This document shows, piece by piece, positions 56,106 through 64,000 of a stretch of DNA of 64,000 nucleotides. Source of the DNA: Nocardia jejuensis NBRC 103114 (GTDB lineage Bacteria > Actinomycetota > Actinomycetes > Mycobacteriales > Mycobacteriaceae); the NCBI RefSeq assembly GCF_001613145.1, contig NZ_BDBU01000019.1, positions 124,001 to 188,000 of the forward strand, written 5' to 3'. A model generated the notes under the pieces. That model ran no database searches. It saw only the letters and a program-made list of their open reading frames with translations, and was not told where the DNA came from. A program made the translations under genes and the position numbers. Positions within the stretch are counted from its first letter, which is position 1, and every line of letters starts with the position of its first letter.

Positions 56106-56897
56106 TCAGGTCCCCTGCTCGCGCGCCGCGGCCTCGGCCGCCCGCATTGCTCGATACTCCGCGATCGGGATAGTGACAACGTCGTAATCGGTGTAGATTT
56201 TTCCGTTCAAGTGGTCCCACTCGTGCGCCCACAATCGGGCACGCGCACCCGAGAAGGAACTCGTCTGCGGCGTCCCGTCGAGCAGGACGTGGTCGAAGTA
56301 GACCAACTCATCGCGGTCCGTCTTGCCGCGCTCATCAAAGAAGGACAAGCAGCCTTCCCAATCCAGCTTCCGGGTGCTCTCACCGGAGCGGGGGATGTCA
56401 TTATTCATCTTGGGGTTGTACAACGTCGTCCACCCGGTATCCGGCATGTAGACCACCGCAACGGAATACTCGAGTGCCTCTTCGGTGGGGTGTAACTGCA
56501 TGGTGTTGAGCCCAGGGCCCTCCTTGAACGGATGCACTTTGCGCGCCTCCTCTCCGACCGCGATCAGGATCTCTTCTGCTCGGCGAGCCTTGTCCGCGTC
56601 CTCGGGCAACCGAAGCGGGCGTGCGGTACGACTCAGCAGCGGATCCCCTCTTTGTACGATGCCGATGGCAGCCATCTGTTGGCTGGGCAAGAGTTCCGGA
56701 TCCTGATCTGTGCGCAGGTGCTGCTCCCGAACGAAACCCACGGGTGTATCTGCCAGTGCGCGCGCCCGCAGTCCATCTCTGAGTTCGCCGGTGACCGGTG
56801 GGAGTCCTCCACGCTGTGTGCCTATGCCCGTGACAGCGGCCGTGAGGCGGTCGATGATCACCCTCATTGCCTCTGCGAACGTATGGATCAAGGGCAT
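56106..56897 (-). CDS. def: Peptide deformylase-like protein, long form
   Basis: The 263-residue product contains the deformylase motifs in order: GPGLNTMQLHP (motif I, GxGLxxxQ), DWEGCLSFFDE (motif II, EGCLS, metal Cys) and LWAHEWDHLNGKIYTDYD (motif III, HExDH). Deformylases remove the formyl group from nascent proteins with Fe/Zn. An extra 80-90 residues precede the fold, and motif I has NT where housekeeping enzymes have AA. Start at ATG 56897 after GAGAAAGA; ATGs at 57035 and 56867 are alternatives. It is alone, not with fmt, so it is probably an accessory deformylase, perhaps tied to antibiotic resistance or a special peptide. Confidence 0.82.
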   Translation of the reverse strand: MPLIHTFAEAMRVIIDRLTAAVTGIGTQRGGLPPVTGELRDGLRARALADTPVGFVREQHLRTDQDPELLPSQQMAAIGIVQRGDPLLSRTARPLRLPEDADKARRAEEILIAVGEEARKVHPFKEGPGLNTMQLHPTEEALEYSVAVVYMPDTGWTTLYNPKMNNDIPRSGESTRKLDWEGCLSFFDERGKTDRDELVYFDHVLLDGTPQTSSFSGARARLWAHEWDHLNGKIYTDYDVVTIPIAEYRAMRAAEAAAREQGT

Positions 56898-57722
56898 CCG
56901 TCTTTCTCGATCGACAACGCTCCGGGCACAATGAGTTCTTCCGATATCACCCATCCACCTCCCCGCTATCTCGACGAACGATAAAACAGGGGTGGGTGTC
57001 CTGAGAAAAATCATCGGTAGTCCCAGCGATGACAAAGTGCGCGCGGCCGGCCCGGATCATCCCGAAGTAGTGTGGGCCCGAGCATGCGGGAGCGCGTCGC
57101 CCGACGTTCGTAAGATCCGCCGTAATCCCTTGCCCGGGAGCGTATCGAGGTGTATTCACACCACTGCGGGCACCCGCCGGCGACGACCGGTCCTCGCGCC
57201 GCCGAACTCGACCTCACCGCAGCCGATCCAGGATCCACACGAGGCCGTGAAACGCACTCCACACAGGTTTCGAGTAGATCTTCCGCGCCACGTTCGTCGT
57301 GGTCCAAGCACATATGTGCACGAACTCCGGTCGAGGCTCAGCAGCATCACCGCCTCACACGGAACAGCTCACCGAGCACGTATGCTCGGTGAGCCGATAT
57401 TCTGCGGTATTCCGTTGGGTCGCATCAGGGTGTGATGCAGACCCGTGAATATTAGCCCATAGGGCCGCCAGGCCCGCGACGGCCCCGGCCGTCCATGTGC
57501 AGTCCACCATCAGGAACGTTCCCCCGAGGACTCGGCTTATCGTCATCGATCGGACATTTGCCCGCACATACCAGAACGAGCCATCCACCAGGGCCGTGCC
57601 ACACATGTTCTCAGCTCCCACCCGCGTCGTGGCGGAACCCACCCGATATATCCACACATGGGAACCGCGATTCCTCGTATTCCCCGTACGTTGGCCACAT
57701 GTCCAACCAGGAGCGCTCTCAG
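56898..57722. other. 825 bp without a supported gene, with one hairpin
   Basis: Only shadow-like frames. A perfect 12-bp hairpin (57367-57394) sits in the middle, upstream of both flanking divergent genes, so it may be a regulatory element or the terminator of a lost gene. Confidence 0.4.
57367..57394. other. Perfect 12-bp hairpin
   Basis: GCTCACCGAGCA (57367-57378) pairs with TGCTCGGTGAGC (57383-57394) around CGTA. It lies outside any gene, 329 bases before the membrane protein gene on the plus strand. Confidence 0.5.
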
Positions 57723-58964
57723 ATGCACGAGCTGAGACACCATGCGCCATGGGGTGGTGTGTTCGCCGCCGCCGCCGCGATCGGTCTGTGCGTGCCACTG
57801 ACGATGTTGTTCGCGGACACCTGTTCCTACCGGACATGCCGAGACCCGTTGGTGCCGTTGTCCTTCGCTGTAGGCGTGACCCTCGTCGGGGTCGCATGCA
57901 CTTTGATCGTATCCGCGACGATGATCCACTGCGCAGGGCGTCAGGGGCGACCGCGGTTCAAATACGCGGTGATCGCACTGGCCGGTGTGCTGGTGTCCGT
58001 CTGCAGCGGCGGAGCGCTCATGGCTGTCGATGTCGATTCCCGGCCAGATCTCTCCCTGGCCTCGAGAGACATCGAGGCCATGCTCAGCCATATCCCGGGA
58101 ACCCGGAGCGTGTCGATCGAGATCGGCAACAACTTCTCGGCGGTAGTAGTGCTGAGCGAGGACGCATCGACCGAGCAGGCCAACGCAATCATCGCGGCCT
58201 TCCACCATCGCACCACGGCGTTACCGGATCTCCGCGAATGGGATACCGATATCGAAATACGCCGCAACGACCAGAAGAGCGGCTTCAAAGTGGGAAACGG
58301 AGGGTTCGCCACGGCTGCAGACCACATCGCGCAATGGCATTCCCTAAGCAGCGCCTTCCCCGATGATGAGATCGAATGGACCTATCGATGGTCCGCCCGC
58401 TCGAACTCGGACACACTCTCGTCCGGCCACCTCGGTGTCGGGGACATTTTACTCAGGCTCCCGCACGCCAATGACTTCCACGCCGTCAGCGAAACCTACC
58501 GACGCCTGATGAACCAGTTCGCTGATCTATCGAGTGCCAAATGGCAGATCGAAACAACGGCCCCTGAGCGCGGGTATCTACAGATGAACCATCGATACCC
58601 CACCGAGGTAGAGCTCTCGGTATGGGATCGGCTCAACATCGACCAGAACCCGCCTCACTCGGTGCGAATGGCGTCACAATCCGTTCTACCGTCCTCTCCG
58701 ACCACGTGGCGGCCGTCCGTCATCGAGCGCTTCGATTCCCAGGACCTCAACGCCGCTAAACTGCTGGCCGAGAAGCACCTCCCCATAGTCGCCGAGCTGG
58801 GTGCATCCGCCCTCGACTACCTAGCTACCCCCAACACGCTCGACAGCCTCGGAAGCTACGATCGCGATCGGGGTCTTCGGGTCACCATCGGTGGGTGCCA
58901 GTCCACCGACTACCCGCCCACACCGACAGAACAACTGTTCGTGGATCTGTTCGGACAATGCTGA
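57723..58964 (+). CDS. Membrane-anchored protein with large extracytoplasmic domain
   Basis: The 413-residue product has three hydrophobic segments at the N-terminus (about residues 12-30, 40-68 and 80-98: FAAAAAIGLCVPLTMLFADT, VPLSFAVGVTLVGVACTLIV, YAVIALAGVLVSVCSGGALM), then a soluble region of about 310 residues. No enzyme motif is recognised; the soluble part mixes helices and strands (SVSIEIGNNFSAVVVL, IEIRRNDQKSG) and looks like a sensor or adhesion-type domain. Start at ATG 57723, eight bases after GGAG; an ATG at 57699 is also in frame. A perfect 19-bp hairpin follows the gene. Confidence 0.65.
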   Translation: MHELRHHAPWGGVFAAAAAIGLCVPLTMLFADTCSYRTCRDPLVPLSFAVGVTLVGVACTLIVSATMIHCAGRQGRPRFKYAVIALAGVLVSVCSGGALMAVDVDSRPDLSLASRDIEAMLSHIPGTRSVSIEIGNNFSAVVVLSEDASTEQANAIIAAFHHRTTALPDLREWDTDIEIRRNDQKSGFKVGNGGFATAADHIAQWHSLSSAFPDDEIEWTYRWSARSNSDTLSSGHLGVGDILLRLPHANDFHAVSETYRRLMNQFADLSSAKWQIETTAPERGYLQMNHRYPTEVELSVWDRLNIDQNPPHSVRMASQSVLPSSPTTWRPSVIERFDSQDLNAAKLLAEKHLPIVAELGASALDYLATPNTLDSLGSYDRDRGLRVTIGGCQSTDYPPTPTEQLFVDLFGQC

Positions 58965-59044
58965 TCGGCGAGAGAAGAGCACAGCCAGCGGTCGTGGGTA
59001 TTCTCGCGCCCAGCCCGACCAACTGCACCAACGCAGGACGGCAT

Positions 59045-59088
59045 GTGAGCGCGCTGATGAGAGCTGATGCTCTCATCAGCGCGCTCAC
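59045..59088 (+). terminator. Perfect 19-bp hairpin terminator after the membrane protein gene
   Basis: Arms 59045-59063 and 59070-59088 are perfectly complementary around the loop CTGATG, starting 81 bases after the stop at 58964. The rest of 58965-59400 holds no gene. Confidence 0.7.
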
Positions 59089-59400
59089 CAGGTATGACAC
59101 TGATCTGCTCATCACACGTAGATCCTCATGCTCGGCGGCCGGCTGCTACCGACCTCGGCACGGTCGAAGACCACAGCCGCCGTACTTCTCCCGCGCGGCT
59201 ACGAGCCACGCCGCGATCACGGGCCCCTGATCGATAGCACCAGGCATCACGATCGTCATTCTCACCGCCGCCGAGACGGACACACCCTGGCATCCCGCTA
59301 CACGGGCATCCGCGCCCGTGAGTCCCGAGCCGGTTGACTCTGTGCCCGATCAGCGGAGCGGCACTCACAGGGGTCTCTACCATCCATCGGCCCCGGCACA

Positions 59401-59742
59401 TCAGCACACTCCACGCCGCGCATCGCATCGGCGCTGATGTCGGCTCACTGTCTTGGCCGCAGAGCCCGGCTTCTTCCCGAGCAGATCGTGACGCTCTTGC
59501 TCGGACATCCCACCCCAAATTCCAAAAGGCTGCTCCGTTGCCAGCGCATACGACAGGCACCGATCCACCACCTGACACGAGCGGCAAATCTGTTTCGCCC
59601 GACGCACCCGATCAACACGAGCCCGACCACGCTCCCCATCAGGATGAAAGAACATCGCCGAGTCCATTCCACGGCAGGACCCCGAATCCTGCCACCGCGT
59701 ATCATCAGCGATTCCATGGTCACCTCTGACCGCTACCGACAT
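59401..59742 (-). CDS. WhiB-family Fe-S regulator
   Basis: The 113-residue product has the WhiB pattern: one Cys in DSGSCRGMDSAMFFHPDGER, then AKQICRSCQVVDRCLSYALA with three Cys (C-x2-C-x5-C) binding a 4Fe-4S cluster, the GIWGGMSEQER turn and a basic Arg/Lys-rich C-terminus for DNA or sigma-factor contact. The ATG at 59742 follows GGAG at six bases. WhiB proteins act with the primary sigma factor in stress and development. It lies next to a JmjC-type gene on the same strand (218-base gap) with no other clue to its targets. Confidence 0.9.
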   Translation of the reverse strand: MSVAVRGDHGIADDTRWQDSGSCRGMDSAMFFHPDGERGRARVDRVRRAKQICRSCQVVDRCLSYALATEQPFGIWGGMSEQERHDLLGKKPGSAAKTVSRHQRRCDARRGVC

Positions 59743-59959
59743 GGCCACTCCTTGAACAGGTTGATTCCGGGTCAGAGTAGGACGTCCCCAGGCATGGAAA
59801 GCCGTGCCGCACTTCGGTGGCAGCACGACACCGCCTCGACCGTAACCGAACCGAACAAACCCCAATATCCACCGATGAGCATCCGTCCTCACCCCCAGCG
59901 AGTACGCATCGGAATTCACCCCTGCACGACATGTTCCTAGACGCGAACCGCGCGCTGGA

Positions 59960-60949
59960 TCAGTCGGGCAAATCAGCGAAAAACGGATAGACCGTGCCAG
60001 GATTCTCCGACCAACTCTCTGCACGGGCCAACTCGGCGAACGACGCTCCGGTCGTGCGGACTTCTGATCCACTCGATCTGGCAAGGACCTCCGCGAGAGC
60101 AGCGACAGTCTCCGGGGCCTCCAACGTCCGCGTCAGCAAACCTATCGCCGTCGTGAGTTGATCCTCGAGTTCGTCCTGACTGGTATGGCGAGAGTGCACC
60201 AGCTCCCACGCCTGCCGATCACGCTCGACCGCAAGACCGACCAAATCCGAAAGCAGATCCTGCCGGCGGCGAACACGTAGCGCTACCACAAGATGCAACG
60301 ACGTCGACCGCTCTGCAGCCACCACATGAAAAGTGTTCCTGGGCAGATACATGACATCGCCCGACCGCAGCGAGTGAGACCCCGATGCCTCCCCGAGTGC
60401 GGCCGGATCGAGACGAGTCACCCCGGTCTCGAGCCGTCCTGATGTAGGCCACAGTTGCCAGCACGAGGAACCCTGCAACTGGATGATGAACAAATCCACC
60501 AGATCGCACGACGGCCCACACGCCTGGGTCCCCGCTGGACGCAAGAACGCTGTGACATCCACCGGCGCGCCGAACCGCGTAGACAATCCGGCAGCGAGCA
60601 TTCGAAGACTCGGCTGATCACGATCGATCAACGGCCATTCTATCGTCGCCCCGTTCCGGAAACAGTCGAGCACCTTGGAAGGAACCACATGATCGGGTAC
60701 ACGCTCACCACTCACCCACACGTCCGCGGTAAATTTGCTCGTCGGAACACGTTCAGAATTCTCGATGAGTTGGATGTAGGGCGGGCGCAGATACTCCGAA
60801 TTCACGATCCGATCGAGATCGACGACGGTCAGCAACTCTCGGTAGGACTCTCCGAATGCACCAGCGTTGAGATAAGGTGCACGCCCGAAATAATCGGCGA
60901 AAAACGCGGACTCGTCGCCGACCAGGTCGGACAACGGTGACACAAGCAT
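59960..60949 (-). CDS. JmjC/cupin-4-type protein with altered metal site
   Basis: The 329-residue product follows the JmjC/cupin_4 (ROXA-like) oxygenase pattern: FFADYFGRAPYLNAGA, PYIQLIENSERVP, a core AFLRPAGTQACG, then PSCDLVDLFIIQLQGSSCWQ, GDVMYLPRNTFHVVAAERST and SLHLVVALRVRRR with the second His. Where family members have PHYDxHDxFxxQ, here the stretch is PSCDLVDLFIIQ: the Asp remains but the first iron His is replaced by Ser. The protein may be inactive as a dioxygenase or have a different role. Start at ATG 60949; upstream frame to 61027 is open. Divergent from EACC1 with 528 bases between. Confidence 0.72.
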   Translation of the reverse strand: MLVSPLSDLVGDESAFFADYFGRAPYLNAGAFGESYRELLTVVDLDRIVNSEYLRPPYIQLIENSERVPTSKFTADVWVSGERVPDHVVPSKVLDCFRNGATIEWPLIDRDQPSLRMLAAGLSTRFGAPVDVTAFLRPAGTQACGPSCDLVDLFIIQLQGSSCWQLWPTSGRLETGVTRLDPAALGEASGSHSLRSGDVMYLPRNTFHVVAAERSTSLHLVVALRVRRRQDLLSDLVGLAVERDRQAWELVHSRHTSQDELEDQLTTAIGLLTRTLEAPETVAALAEVLARSSGSEVRTTGASFAELARAESWSENPGTVYPFFADLPD

Positions 60950-61477
60950 ATACAGCTGCCTCTCGCAGAGCAGAAACAGTCGGTGTCGAAACAACGCAGC
61001 CCTTGCGACGATGGGTCGGATCGACACGCAAGCCGCGCACCATCATCGACAGCCCGTCATCGTCCTGAGGTATGCGCACCCCCTCGAGCTGACCAGGCAT
61101 TCACCGAACGGCAGATGGAGTCTAGGTCACGCGCCGGACCCTCCTTCGACGATATTCCCACGACTGGCAGTCTCTGCAGAACACCCTCAATGCCGTTGCG
61201 CAAGAGTCGATTCAGGCGCCGCGTACAGAATCGACGACCCACCGACACCGTAGGCGCACGACGTTCACCCATCCGATGCTCTACGTCGGTCGCGCCGGGC
61301 AGCCTCGTCGGAAACTCGATGATGCGATCAGGCGTAGGTGCATCACTCGCGGGAGGTGCTCAACGCCGACGCCTGCCCGGTTGCGCCCACAGAGATCTCC
61401 GTTGCCCGGTGAACCCCAGCGCTGCAGTGGAATTCCATGACAGAATCGCGGCGGGAAACGAAAACCAGGAGGGGCGT
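60950..61477. other. 528 bp divergent region between JmjC-type and EACC1 genes
   Basis: The EACC1 frame remains open back to 60983 but the residues before 61478 do not look like the family. This stretch must hold the promoter of the conflict module. No repeat or operator stands out. Confidence 0.4.
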
Positions 61478-61897
61478 GTGGATCTCGCTATCGAAATCGA
61501 CGCCATCGAACCGATCGACCCGGCTGAAAAGCTACGGGCTCTGCGCACCGAGTTGATCGAGGACGAAGCACTACACGAGAAGATTTCCATCCTCTCAGCG
61601 CCGCCCGCCGAAGGGACGCTCGGCACCGCCACCGACATGGTCATCGTGGCCTTGGGCACCGGCGGAGCGATAACGGTCGCCGCACGAGCCACCGCAACGG
61701 TCCTGACAGCATGGTTGCATCGAGAACACACCAACCTCGACATCCACCTCACCGACACAGCCACCGGTCGCTCGGTGGACCTGAACATCGAATCAGGAAG
61801 ATCCATCACCTACGACGAGCTCGCCACCTTCGTCACCCGATCGATCGAGAAACTCGTCAACGACTCCGTTGATCGACCCGGCTCCGATGCCGAATGA
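61478..61897 (+). CDS. EACC1 (effector-associated constant component) protein
   Basis: The 139-residue product has the EACC1 pattern: LRALRTELIEDEALHEKISI, then LSAPPAEGTLGTATDMVIVA, LGTGGAITVAARATATVLTA with a single hydrophobic helix, and IHLTDTATGRSVDLNIESGR at the end. EACC1 genes accompany caspase-, trypsin- or TIR-type effectors joined to STAND ATPases in NTP-dependent conflict systems. Start GTG at 61478 with AGGAGG five bases in front. The stop overlaps the downstream caspase-STAND start by eleven bases, so both are made together. Confidence 0.85.
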   Translation: MDLAIEIDAIEPIDPAEKLRALRTELIEDEALHEKISILSAPPAEGTLGTATDMVIVALGTGGAITVAARATATVLTAWLHREHTNLDIHLTDTATGRSVDLNIESGRSITYDELATFVTRSIEKLVNDSVDRPGSDAE

Positions 61898-64000
61898 CCC
61901 CACACCACCGCGCCTGACTCTCACCGGGTCAGGAACTCGGGTCCTGATCGTCGCGACCGAGGACTACCCCCAGGGCGAATTAGCGACGATAGGGGGCGTA
62001 CTCGCGATCGCCCGGCGACTCGCGCAGGCCTTGGCCACCCGCTGCGGTGTCGACCCCGCCAACATCGAACTGCTCGAGAACCCCGCCAACCCGGACGCCA
62101 TCGCGATCGCGTTCACAACCGCGGCACAGCAAGCGACCGACACTCTCGTCTTCTACTACATCGGGCACGGCGTCTTCAACGACGACCTCACATTGATGCT
62201 CGGCACCCAAATGACCACAGGCCCGAACAATCAGCGAGGCAAAGCCTGGCCCGTCACCGAGATCCAACGAATCAGCACCGACCACGGAGGACCTCGCCTC
62301 CTGGTGCTTCTGGACTGTTGCAACTCCGGCCGTGCCCAATCCTCCTCCCTGGTCAAAGACTTCGACCTGCGCGCACGCGGTCGCGGGATGTTCATCCTCG
62401 CCGCCGCGTACCGAGAAGCTCACGCAGCACCCGACAACCAGGGCACCGTATTCACCCTGGCTTTTCTGGACCTGCTGACCAAAGGCAGCACGCACGCTGC
62501 ACGATGGATCCGCGTTTGCGACATACCGCACCTGATGCAACGACTGCTCGACGGGCGAGCAACCAAACGTGGTGACCCCGCGCCGATCCCGATCCAGGCA
62601 ACGACCGGAAACATCGGCTACCTGATTCTCGCCTCGAACCTTCAAGGCCCGGAGCCCACCACCCGACTGGCTCACCTGACCGACCTGGCCGACATCGAAT
62701 ACGACGGCCCCTGTCCATGGACAGACCTCGCCCCGATCTACGCCACGACCACCGCCCAACTGTTCGGACGCGACGCATTCCTCACCTCGGCCCTCACCAC
62801 CATCTCCGAACTGGCCGTGAGCTCAGGGCTGATCACCCTTGCGGGCGCCTCCGGCGTGGGCAAGACCTCAGCGGTGCACGCGGGCCTGCTACCTGCCATT
62901 GCCGCCGGCGCATTGAGCGTCCCTCGCTCGAACCTCTGGCCGCAGTTCACCATGACCCCAGGCACCAACCCCATCGAAACACTCACCACCACTCTGGCCA
63001 CACACCTGTCCCCGGCCCGCGACCTCGACGACCAACTGCGCTCGTGCCCTGACCAGTTCGACTCCGCCCTCACACGAGCGATGCGCGAGCATCCCACTCC
63101 AGAGCACATCGTGTTGGTGATCGACCAGTTCGAGGAACTCTTCAGCGATCGCGTCGACAAGGACGATCGAGCGCTGTTCATACGAGCACTCATCGCTCTC
63201 GCCGACGGCCCAGCACTGGTGCTGCTGTGCTCACGCGCCGATTTCTACGGCGCCTATCTCGAAGATCCCATCCTTGGCCAGGCACTGTCGCCCCAACGCC
63301 AATTGAACCTGCCACCGATGTCGGAACCCGAACTGCGAGAGGTGATCACAGGACCCACCGACGCGGCCGGAATGGCGATCGAAGCTCGATTGGCAGATCA
63401 GATCATCAACGACCTACGCGAAGGCACACGATTGTCATCAGCCAGCCTGCCGATGCTCTCGTGCGCACTCACCCAAACCTGGCACAACCGGCTCGGATCC
63501 GTTCTGACCCACGACGGCTACACCGCCGCAGGAGGTGTCGGTGGCGCGATCGCCCAAAAAGCCGACCAGATCTATCAGGAACTGGCCGACAAACCACACG
63601 TGCTCACAGCAGCCAAACGCATACTGATCGCATTGGTCCAGTTCCGCGCTACAAGCGGCCCCGTCCGACAAGCAGTGACCATCGACAATCTCGTCGTCGG
63701 AGCCAGCGACGAACAACGCTCAGCATCGGCTCAGGCACTCACAGCACTGCGCGATGCCCGACTCGTGGTCATCGACGACGACACCCACCTGGCTCGCCTG
63801 GTGCACGATGCACTCATACGCGAATGGGGAACACTCGCAGGCTGGATCTCCGAACACAAGGAAGGCTCGGCCACTCGCGATAACCTCATCGCAGATGCTG
63901 AAAAATGGGCTTCGGCACCATCGGCTCGCAACTCCTCCTACCTCTACCGCGACGACGCACTGGTGATCGCCGAACGGTTCGCCGAAAATCACCCGCTCGG
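61887..64000 (+). CDS. Caspase-like protease fused to nSTAND ATPase (3' end outside window)
   Basis: The frame opens with ATG at 61887 and is still open at base 64000: 704 codons are visible. Residues 15-250 form a caspase-like (C14) domain: LVFYYIGHGVF with catalytic H94 and LVLLDCCNSGRA with C145 in the D-x-C-x-S-G motif. Residues 290 onward form an nSTAND1 ATPase: Walker A GASGVGKTS (320-328), Walker B VLVIDQFEELF (409-419), then LLCSRADFYGAYLEDPI and the LPMLSCALTQTW winged-helix region. The family ends in a sensor array (WD40 or TPR), presumably beyond the window. Regulated protease in conflict or programmed death. It overlaps EACC1 by 11 bases. Confidence 0.9.
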   Translation, partial: MPNDPTPPRLTLTGSGTRVLIVATEDYPQGELATIGGVLAIARRLAQALATRCGVDPANIELLENPANPDAIAIAFTTAAQQATDTLVFYYIGHGVFNDDLTLMLGTQMTTGPNNQRGKAWPVTEIQRISTDHGGPRLLVLLDCCNSGRAQSSSLVKDFDLRARGRGMFILAAAYREAHAAPDNQGTVFTLAFLDLLTKGSTHAARWIRVCDIPHLMQRLLDGRATKRGDPAPIPIQATTGNIGYLILASNLQGPEPTTRLAHLTDLADIEYDGPCPWTDLAPIYATTTAQLFGRDAFLTSALTTISELAVSSGLITLAGASGVGKTSAVHAGLLPAIAAGALSVPRSNLWPQFTMTPGTNPIETLTTTLATHLSPARDLDDQLRSCPDQFDSALTRAMREHPTPEHIVLVIDQFEELFSDRVDKDDRALFIRALIALADGPALVLLCSRADFYGAYLEDPILGQALSPQRQLNLPPMSEPELREVITGPTDAAGMAIEARLADQIINDLREGTRLSSASLPMLSCALTQTWHNRLGSVLTHDGYTAAGGVGGAIAQKADQIYQELADKPHVLTAAKRILIALVQFRATSGPVRQAVTIDNLVVGASDEQRSASAQALTALRDARLVVIDDDTHLARLVHDALIREWGTLAGWISEHKEGSATRDNLIADAEKWASAPSARNSSYLYRDDALVIAERFAENHPL

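Noticed and set aside
61980..62759. Minus-strand frames opposite the caspase-STAND gene
   Set aside because: Shadows. The plus frame from 61887 contains the caspase and STAND motifs and is continuous to the end of the window.
1..64000. CRISPR arrays, tRNA or rRNA genes, insertion sequences
   Set aside because: No spaced direct repeats, no cloverleaf-like sequences with a conserved TTCGA arm and no transposase motifs were found by reading. A tRNAscan-SE and ISfinder search would settle this.

Overview
The window looks like a chromosomal segment of a high-GC mycolic-acid actinomycete, most likely Nocardia or a close relative. This is inferred from family content: a PknG kinase, DUF1707, WhiB and DUF397 proteins, paired arabinose-binding-type AraC regulators, a TIGR00027-type methyltransferase and an EACC1/caspase-STAND gene pair. 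No rRNA, tRNA, CRISPR array, intact insertion sequence or phage gene was seen. Many genes begin with GTG, and several stretches of 0.4-1.5 kb hold only relics or nothing recognisable.

Layout. 0-7 kb is a nitrogen and glutamate block: the 3' end of the large NAD-glutamate dehydrogenase gene, an SPFH/zinc-ribbon protein, an asparagine-type permease and the kinase gene pknG. 7-21 kb is mixed: DUF1707 protein, MerR, small exported proteins, a gamma-glutamyltransferase lipoprotein, two tandem AraC regulators, a methyltransferase-TetR overlapping pair, and orphan genes around an unusually long perfect inverted repeat. 21-31 kb is an accessory block with visibly lower GC in places: a PLP histidine decarboxylase, an AraC regulator, an alpha/beta hydrolase, the relic of a HisC-type aminotransferase, a two-part protein ending in an NNMT-like methyltransferase, an MFS transporter and a HEAT-like repeat protein. 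32-34 kb holds two DUF397 genes beside what may be a decayed XRE partner.

34-47 kb is an aromatic-amino-acid catabolic region. On the minus strand are HPPD, a MarR regulator, and a tightly overlapping operon of homogentisate dioxygenase, an unknown protein and fumarylacetoacetase. On the plus strand are an FAD-linked oxidase, an NTF2-like protein, an MBL-fold hydrolase, an Lrp regulator, a self-sufficient P450-reductase-ferredoxin fusion and a Pat/HisC-type aminotransferase. Aminotransferase, HPPD, HGD and FAH give tyrosine to fumarate plus acetoacetate except for maleylacetoacetate isomerase. The unknown protein sits exactly where that enzyme would be expected. Two matching palindromes (TAGTT/TAATT-N8-AACTA) before hmgA and before the MarR gene look like the MarR operator.

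47-54 kb carries TetR, NTF2-like and aldo/keto reductase genes, then a LuxR-type regulator, an HbpS/GlcG protein, a glutathione-independent formaldehyde dehydrogenase and an MFS transporter. 54-61 kb contains a degenerate stretch, a tiny exported protein, an unusual peptide deformylase, a membrane protein, WhiB and a JmjC-type protein lacking a metal ligand. The window ends inside the most striking locus: an EACC1 gene overlapping a caspase-nSTAND gene, an NTP-dependent conflict (immune or cell-death) module whose sensor end lies beyond base 64000.
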